Made by a program: the position numbers and the translations under genes
Part shown: piece after piece, positions 58,437 through 64,000 of the stretch
Layout of the letters: the number at the start of each line of letters is the position of its first letter
Position numbering within the stretch: position 1 is the first letter of the stretch
Assembly: GCA_902786745.1 (NCBI GenBank)
Contig: CADADR010000010.1
Span: forward strand, 39,238-103,237
DNA length: 64,000 nucleotides
Origin: an uncultured Bacteroidia bacterium
Lineage (GTDB): Bacteria; Bacteroidota; Bacteroidia; Bacteroidales; F082
Reading direction: 5' to 3'
Notes under the pieces: generated by a model
The model's input: the letters and a program-made list of their open reading frames with translations, nothing else
Told to the model about the DNA's origin: nothing
Databases searched by the model: none

Positions 58437-58836
58437 TGTAACATATTTGTGACACTGCTCAAAACAATTGTAACATATTTGTTACATATCCACAAACCAG
58501 ATTGTAACTTTTTTGTTACACTTCACTCAAGAAACAAAACATATAGTGTAACGGTTTTGTTACAACGTATTTAAGTATTATTGTGTAACACATTTGTTAC
58601 ACATTCCAAAAACATACTATGTAACATATTTGTTACAATATACCACCTCTAATAAATATGTAACACATTTGTTACACTTCGGCAAGCACTATATTTTGTA
58701 ACATATTTGTTACAACATATCGCCCATACAAGACTTGTAACAATTTTGTTACAACACCCCTCCTTTTATGATTATGTAACATATTTGTTACACCCAAAAG
58801 CCATGCAAAACCTAAATATGTAACACTTTTGTTACA
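58437..58836. repeat. Array of eleven 18-bp palindromes
   Basis: Starts at 58437, 58469, 58503, 58547, 58584, 58620, 58659, 58697, 58736, 58775 and 58819; mean step 38 bp. All read TGTAAC-N3-TTT-GTTACA in the same direction, except one base in the first (GTGACA). The commonest form is TGTAACATATTTGTTACA. The 14-26 bp between them are AT-rich and unlike one another. Confidence 0.9.
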
Positions 58837-58899
58837 TTACCTTGCTATTAAAACACTATATCACTGATTCACAATAAATTAACACAATACTTACAAAAA

Positions 58900-58917
58900 T
58901 GCCACAAATATGTTACA
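58900..58917. repeat. Degenerate, inverted twelfth site
   Basis: TGCCACAAATATGTTACA, the reverse orientation of the array unit with two changed bases, one double step (81 bp) after site 11. Confidence 0.55.
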
Positions 58918-59230
58918 AGATAAAGATATTTTTACTATTTTTGCCGCCGGATTGGAAGGTACAGCCGGTCCATTGTACGAAATAAAGAATACTATAGTAA
59001 AAAAAGGATCCTAAAATGCAGAAAACCAGCAACCTTACAAGGTCTTACGCTGGACACTTACTGACAACGACTCCTTCGCGCCACAAGCTTTTTATCGCGT
59101 GGCGCAGTGGAAAAACTGGTCTGCAAGTGCCTGGGAAGAGACTGCACAGCCGCCAACCCTATGGTATGGCGCAATGCGTCGTATAGGCACATGGCAAACC
59201 CAAAATGGAAAAGAATACAAAGAACAATAA
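58910..59230 (+). pseudogene. Possible broken reading frame
   Basis: One frame runs from ATG 58910 through TAA 59012-59014 and on to TAA 59228-59230. The part after the inner stop (71 codons) has coding-like composition, rich in Trp, Asp and Gln (for example YRVAQWKNWSASAWEE, GAMRRIGTWQTQNGKEY). The other two frames look like noise. It has no good start codon after the stop. It may be the decayed end of a gene lost when the repeats arrived, or a short leader gene. No family is recognised. Confidence 0.35.
58936..58943 (+). promoter_or_regulatory. -7 box before the giant surface protein
   Basis: TATTTTTG followed by CCGCC, directly after the palindrome array. It would give a leader of about 315 nt. 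Confidence 0.45.
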
Positions 59231-59264
59231 TACAAATAGTCATAATTAAACACAAAGAAAGAAG

Positions 59265-62200
59265 ATGAAACAGAATTACAACAATGAAAGCCTGGCCCGT
59301 CTCGGCCACGGCAAATGGAAAAGCGCCCTCGGGCACACCTTATTAATTATAGGGATGGTGCTGATGAGCTTGGGCGTGTATGCACAGACCCAAACAAATC
59401 CTGAAATGACCATGCCAAAAGGCTTGAAGATGGAAAAGAAATGGCAGTCTGATGACCCTACGAACCGCACGGGTAACATCCTCGTGGAAGCCTTCGTGAC
59501 CGGCCATGCCGTTTCCACCCACGTTCCTACCGACATCGTCCTCGTCCTCGACGTCTCAGGTTCTATGGAAGATGCTATTGGTGGCACTGCGTTGCCCTCT
59601 CAGTCGTATTCTTACAATAGTTATGGCGAAAGCGAACTTTACTATTATTATCAAAACGAGTATTTCCGAGTTCACAGAGGCACATCTGGTAATTACTACA
59701 CTAATTATTATCTAAGGTTTCTCCCCAATGACGGTCAATGGCGGTATTTATCTGGAAATGGTATAACCACGTCGCAACCAACTATGTATTACCCCGATAG
59801 GACCATATATACAGGCGTGCTTTATGAGGGAACAAGCAAGATGGATGCTCTGAAAACATCTGTTAAACTTTTTGTGGACATTATTAATACCGACGCCACC
59901 AATTATAACGTTGATCACTGCATCAGCATCGTGAAATATGCCAGTAATACTTATTACCCCAATAACAGCACCGGAGAGTCCCGTTTAACTGAAGGAAACA
60001 ACAGAGGAGCTGGTGGAAATGCCAACTCTAATTATACGGAAGTTCTCATTAATCGTAGAGATCCAAGAACCGACGCTACCTATATCAAGAATCAAGTAGA
60101 CGCGCTTCAAGAGGGCGGTGCTACCGCCGCGGATTATGGCATGCAAAAGGCCAAGTACCTATTGGCCAGTATTCCTTCAAGTGAGTTTGAATCGCGTAAC
60201 AAAGTGGTTGTTATGTTCACGGATGGTGCACCTACGCACGGCAGCAGTTTTAGTAATACAGTTGCCAACACTACCATAAGCAATTCCCGTGTCTTAAAAA
60301 ATAGCGGCACTGTAAGTGGTACAAATTATAATTTCAACGCAACCGTATTCTCGGTAGGCGTTTTTGCCAATAAAACCGACGATATAGACACTTACATGAA
60401 CTACGTTTCCTCCAACTATCCTCAAGCACAGAGCATGACGAATGGAGGAACCAAGGCAAGTGAGGATTATTTCTTTGAAGCTTCTTCGGCAGGTGGTCTA
60501 AACGACATCTTCGAGAAGATTGCCGGTGCCAGCGGTGCTATTGCTCTTCCTGCAGGCACCATCGTGCAAGACGTGGTCTCACCCAGCTTCCACCTTCCCA
60601 CAGGTTCAAATGCTGCCCAAGTGACTGCCTACGCGCCCAAATGCACCGGATATGACGAAGACAATGACGAGTACACCTTTGAGGACCTGAGCGACGCAGC
60701 AGAACTGATTATAGGACAAATCGCGGATCCACAAAACCCAGGCCAGTATATTACTGGTGTGGTCACCAATGACCCAGAAGAAGGAAACAAGATAGGAAAC
60801 GAGGGCTTTGTGGATGTTGATGGTAACACAATTAACATAGACAACTTCAATTTCACCTATCATTGGTGCGGATACGAGGATGATGAGATCCATGGACGTA
60901 AGATTGTCATTAAGATTCCAGTAGTAGTCGAAGAAGGAGTCTGGGGCGATGGCATCATCACCAACGACCCGGATAATTCCTGGATCTATAACCCGACAAC
61001 CGGCGAGTACTATGGCCCGTTCAACAACCTCACCACAAACGTGCAGTCTGATGTGTGGACGGAAGTCGTCAGAACCAAACCTAACACATTTGTGGTTCCT
61101 ACAGACGATTCTCCCATCGAAATCGGGACTCCCGAAGACCTTGCATGGTTTATCAGCTATGTGAACGGCCGTCTTGATTATGAAGCTCCCTACAATACCC
61201 AACAGCCCAATTGGAGCGCCAACGCCATACTTACTGCCGATATTGACATGAGCGCGCACAACTGGGTACCGATAGGCGGTGGCTCAGGCCATGGTGTTGG
61301 TGGATACACTGGCACCTTCGACGGCAATGGTCATGTCATCACAGGCCTGAAGAACAACGCATCCAAGTATTTTATGTTAGTACCCGAAGGTGCTCTACAT
61401 GGTGTTGCCGTTGTCTATCCCGGCATGTTCTCTAAAGTGGGTGCCAATGGCGTGGTGAAGAACGTCTTCGTACTTGACGCTGACTTCCGTGGCAAGCACC
61501 ACACTGCCGACTTCGTGCATCACGGCATCATAGCCGACACCCTGCTCAGCGGTGGCCAGATCTTCAATTGCGAAGCCGCTGGTCGTCTTACCTGCAACAA
61601 CGATGAACCTGAAGAGGATCAGAACTTGATCTATGGAGGTTTGGTAGGTCTCAACCAAGGTACTATTCATTCTTGCATGGCCATGGTTGAGCTCACGGGG
61701 TACACCATGGGTGGCATGATTGGTGAAAATGGTCATACAGTCAATGGCACCACCACCAATGGTACGTTTACCAACGGCTTTACTAACGGTGTTTACAACT
61801 ACATTGGCACCAATCAAAATAGCCCTGTTGGAGGTATTGCCGGTATCAACAACCAAGGCAGCTCCATCAGTAACTGCTATGTGAGATTCTCTAGAGAGAG
61901 TAGCGGCTTGGATAATACCACCGCCTTCCATCAAGTCGTTGGTAATGGCAACTACACGGTAGCAAGCTGCTATACGCCCAGCAATGCTGAAGTGGAACAG
62001 GAAATCCTTACCACCAACACGGCCTGGAACAATACGGTTCCTGCCACCGGCGCAAGCGCAACTGCTTGCTACACCAACACCCGTAACCAGTCGCGTATGC
62101 GTCAAGATCGCAGCAATGACAATATGGTCGGAGGAACATGGTTAATAAAAGGCGAAGGCCAATCATGGCAGTATAGTGTCTTAGATGGAGGCACTCCTTT

Positions 62201-64000
62201 GTTGACTAAGTTAAACCAAGGAGCAGGTTCCTATACACCTTGGAAACGCACCACCGCCATCGGAACCAATTACACCGAATGCACCTCGCCCAACGGTGGC
62301 AACATTAACAGCGACTATCCTGTCTTGGCATTCGCCGATTTCAATTGTGTGGCTTCAGCCGATGGCATCCGCCTCGACTATGCAACTTCCTTGGACGAAA
62401 TGCTTGAACGCCATAACAACGGCAATATGAACGCGAACACCATTTTGCCCGCTGAAGGGAGCGGTTATGTACAAAATGATCCCCAAAATCCATACGAGTA
62501 TGATTATACTGTTAGCCAAGCCAAAGCCATCTACGGCGGTGCCATCAACCTGTATGCCAACGATGACAACGTAACCAAGAGCACTTCGACCACGGCCAAG
62601 ACCATGGTTTACATTAACGAAAATGTCAGCCTGTTGCAAGGCGACAATTCAAACATCGATGCCTACACGGGTCAAACCATTAAGGACTTCGGCAGTACTT
62701 ACGATGAAGATGGAAACCGTTGGCACAACGTGAGCTCTTCGTTATCGAACAGCCAATTTGGTTGGGATTATTTTGTTACTGAACAAGTCCCACATGCATG
62801 GGGACCAAATTGGGCGAGTTGGGCAGCAAATCATGCAGGTGCTGACCCTCAGAATCCCTGCTTGATCAACTTACATACCGACGACGACGACCAAGCGCTC
62901 TTCCCTTCAGATGCGAGATCGTTTAATGTAATGGATTTCTACTGCTTCTACGAGCCTAAATATCACTGGATCAACTTCAAGCGCAACAGCAACAGCCACT
63001 GGCACATGGATGCCGGCTATACCACTCCGCTTGTATACAACAACGGTTATACGGGCAACAATAATGAATTTACTGGTGAGGGTAATGAAACTCAATTCAT
63101 CCCTGGCAAGGGCTACCTGCTTGCATTGTATACTGAGTACTTTGATGACATGCACTTATGGGCGGAAGTCGGTCAAAATGATGACAGCAAGCATAAGCAG
63201 TTCATCCAGAACCGCGGCACGCTGAACAACGGTAATGTCGACATCCCTGTCACTTACACGACAGATGCCATCATTGACCTAGATGGTTACAAGACGGGCT
63301 TGGAAGGCTACAACCTCCTTGGCAACCCCTACCAGAGCTACTTGGACTTCGATGAATTTGTGGCAGGCAACAATGGCCTCTGGGCTAATGGCGACACATA
63401 CGCCAAAACTTATGCAGTGTACGACCCCAGCGCAAATAACAATAAGGGTGCATGGCTCCAATATGGTGAAAACGCATCAACTGGAGCAATGGTTGCTTCA
63501 AAATTCATTAACATGCACCAAGGCTTCTTCATCCAAACTACCAAAACTACCAATGATGACGAAACCAATGAGGCACACTTCACCAACGCTATGCGTAGCA
63601 ACGAGGGCACGCCTAACTTCCGCGGTGAACAGCCTACCTACCCGCTGATCAACTTCATTGTCACGGATAACGAAGGCAACACCGACGTCGCAGTGCTTGA
63701 ACTCAACCGTTCTGAGAACGACGGCGCCAAGAAGCTGCGCATGGGCTCGCCCGCCGGCCGCATCTACTTCCGCTACGACAACACCAATATGGCTATCTTC
63801 TTCCGCGACAATGCCGAAGGTCACCAGACCCTCAACTTCTCCGCCGAGGAAGACGGCAACTTCACCCTCAACTGGAACACGGCCAACGCCGACTTCAGCA
63901 GCCTCACCCTGGTCGACAACATCACCGGCATCAAGACCGACATGCTGACCCACGACCACTACACCTTCGAGGGCCGCGTCGACGACTACAACACGCGCTT
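59265..64000 (+). CDS. Giant vWA-domain surface protein (3' end outside window)
   Basis: At least 1578 residues, open to the window end. A long-type signal peptide ends SLGVYAQ near residue 41. A von Willebrand A domain follows (about residues 85-425) with the metal site DIVLVLDVSGSMED and VVMFTDGAPTHG. Then come Ig-like parts and two GLUG-like motifs (YGGLVGLNQGTIHSC and VGGIAGINNQGSSISNC). After that, beta-rich segments contain GLEGYNLLGNPYQSYLDFDEF, a pattern frequent just before type IX sorting tails. The tail itself would lie beyond 64000. It is probably an exported adhesin. The array upstream suggests dense regulation. Confidence 0.8.
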   Translation, partial: MKQNYNNESLARLGHGKWKSALGHTLLIIGMVLMSLGVYAQTQTNPEMTMPKGLKMEKKWQSDDPTNRTGNILVEAFVTGHAVSTHVPTDIVLVLDVSGSMEDAIGGTALPSQSYSYNSYGESELYYYYQNEYFRVHRGTSGNYYTNYYLRFLPNDGQWRYLSGNGITTSQPTMYYPDRTIYTGVLYEGTSKMDALKTSVKLFVDIINTDATNYNVDHCISIVKYASNTYYPNNSTGESRLTEGNNRGAGGNANSNYTEVLINRRDPRTDATYIKNQVDALQEGGATAADYGMQKAKYLLASIPSSEFESRNKVVVMFTDGAPTHGSSFSNTVANTTISNSRVLKNSGTVSGTNYNFNATVFSVGVFANKTDDIDTYMNYVSSNYPQAQSMTNGGTKASEDYFFEASSAGGLNDIFEKIAGASGAIALPAGTIVQDVVSPSFHLPTGSNAAQVTAYAPKCTGYDEDNDEYTFEDLSDAAELIIGQIADPQNPGQYITGVVTNDPEEGNKIGNEGFVDVDGNTINIDNFNFTYHWCGYEDDEIHGRKIVIKIPVVVEEGVWGDGIITNDPDNSWIYNPTTGEYYGPFNNLTTNVQSDVWTEVVRTKPNTFVVPTDDSPIEIGTPEDLAWFISYVNGRLDYEAPYNTQQPNWSANAILTADIDMSAHNWVPIGGGSGHGVGGYTGTFDGNGHVITGLKNNASKYFMLVPEGALHGVAVVYPGMFSKVGANGVVKNVFVLDADFRGKHHTADFVHHGIIADTLLSGGQIFNCEAAGRLTCNNDEPEEDQNLIYGGLVGLNQGTIHSCMAMVELTGYTMGGMIGENGHTVNGTTTNGTFTNGFTNGVYNYIGTNQNSPVGGIAGINNQGSSISNCYVRFSRESSGLDNTTAFHQVVGNGNYTVASCYTPSNAEVEQEILTTNTAWNNTVPATGASATACYTNTRNQSRMRQDRSNDNMVGGTWLIKGEGQSWQYSVLDGGTPLLTKLNQGAGSYTPWKRTTAIGTNYTECTSPNGGNINSDYPVLAFADFNCVASADGIRLDYATSLDEMLERHNNGNMNANTILPAEGSGYVQNDPQNPYEYDYTVSQAKAIYGGAINLYANDDNVTKSTSTTAKTMVYINENVSLLQGDNSNIDAYTGQTIKDFGSTYDEDGNRWHNVSSSLSNSQFGWDYFVTEQVPHAWGPNWASWAANHAGADPQNPCLINLHTDDDDQALFPSDARSFNVMDFYCFYEPKYHWINFKRNSNSHWHMDAGYTTPLVYNNGYTGNNNEFTGEGNETQFIPGKGYLLALYTEYFDDMHLWAEVGQNDDSKHKQFIQNRGTLNNGNVDIPVTYTTDAIIDLDGYKTGLEGYNLLGNPYQSYLDFDEFVAGNNGLWANGDTYAKTYAVYDPSANNNKGAWLQYGENASTGAMVASKFINMHQGFFIQTTKTTNDDETNEAHFTNAMRSNEGTPNFRGEQPTYPLINFIVTDNEGNTDVAVLELNRSENDGAKKLRMGSPAGRIYFRYDNTNMAIFFRDNAEGHQTLNFSAEEDGNFTLNWNTANADFSSLTLVDNITGIKTDMLTHDHYTFEGRVDDYNTR

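Larger units (their letters stand above)
57708..59264. other. 1.56-kb repeat-rich intergenic region
   Basis: No intact gene is seen here. From left to right it holds element C, a C/G-run inverted repeat, element D, a GTCATTGCGAG-type repeat, eleven regular palindromes, a degenerate twelfth, a promoter-like box and a broken reading frame, before the giant surface-protein gene. Confidence 0.8.

Noticed and set aside
58437..58836. CRISPR array
   Set aside because: Repeats are only 18 bp, vary in the centre, and spacers are 14-26 bp and irregular; no cas gene is seen in the window. A protein-binding array fits better.
59016..59186. 56-codon frame MQKTSNLTRSYAG...
   Set aside because: Composition is rich in Arg, Ser and Thr with no motif. 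The neighbouring frame (59015-59230) looks far more like protein.
59058..59336. 92-codon minus-strand frame with a hydrophobic stretch
   Set aside because: It overlaps the start of the giant surface protein and has no promoter; a shadow frame.

Overview
The window looks like a chromosomal segment of an uncultured Bacteroidales bacterium of moderate GC. Four things support this. Most promoters carry the Bacteroidetes -7 box TAnnTTTG (usually TACTTTTGC or TATCTTTGC). Two gingipain-like proteases end in type IX secretion tails. A TonB receptor is paired with a DUF4249 lipoprotein, and there is a FISUMP-type lipoprotein. Clear Shine-Dalgarno sequences are rare. No tRNA or rRNA gene was seen. One structural RNA, RNase P RNA, is present on the minus strand.

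Layout. 0.1-5.1 kb: lipoprotein flavodoxin, LuxR regulator plus hemerythrin protein, an outer-membrane protein, nitroreductase divergent from an OhrR-type redox regulator, glutathione peroxidase and a tiny winged-helix protein (a redox/nitrosative stress neighbourhood). 5.2-10.9 kb: porin, imelysin, di-haem oxidoreductase and a ResB/CcsA cytochrome c biogenesis protein, which suggests a periplasmic iron/haem redox system. 10.9-18.4 kb: rnpB, prmC, a DMT transporter, a YigZ protein, dnaA, an RsmI-like methylase and the preQ1 genes queF-queC-queD-queE. 18.5-35.6 kb: two POT peptide transporters, valS, SlyD, a vWA-like membrane protein, an AAA/DUF4143 ATPase, a DUF5131 protein, a glycosyltransferase, an S23 four-helix-bundle cassette, a Sua5/YrdC protein, a Sel1 protein and an S41 protease. 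35.7-47 kb: two C25 cysteine proteases flanking a TerB-DnaJ gene, then DUF4249 and its TonB receptor. 47-54 kb: short DnaE, DinB, a KilA-N protein and a LexA-like S24 regulator, a likely SOS mutagenesis module. 54-64 kb: a lipoprotein, mutS2, a 1.56-kb repeat-rich intergenic region and a giant vWA surface protein that runs off the window.

Main unusual signals. (1) Eleven same-orientation 18-bp palindromes (TGTAAC-N3-TTT-GTTACA) lie at about 38-bp intervals in front of the giant surface protein. (2) A family of four branched palindromic elements of about 130-140 bp has compensating stem changes; three copies start 3-5 bp after a stop codon. (3) A 40-bp operator (34/40 identical) stands in front of both translesion polymerases and the S24 regulator operon. 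(4) Three 22-bp palindromes each sit exactly 28 bp from the end of a weak -7 box, before two outer-membrane proteins and the cytochrome c biogenesis gene. (5) The S23 gene is flanked by perfect 12-bp inverted repeats. (6) A 56-bp palindrome sits in frame inside prmC. (7) Three operator-like sites lie exactly 33 bp apart upstream of the DUF4143 ATPase.

All function calls rest on reading motifs by eye; no database search was run.
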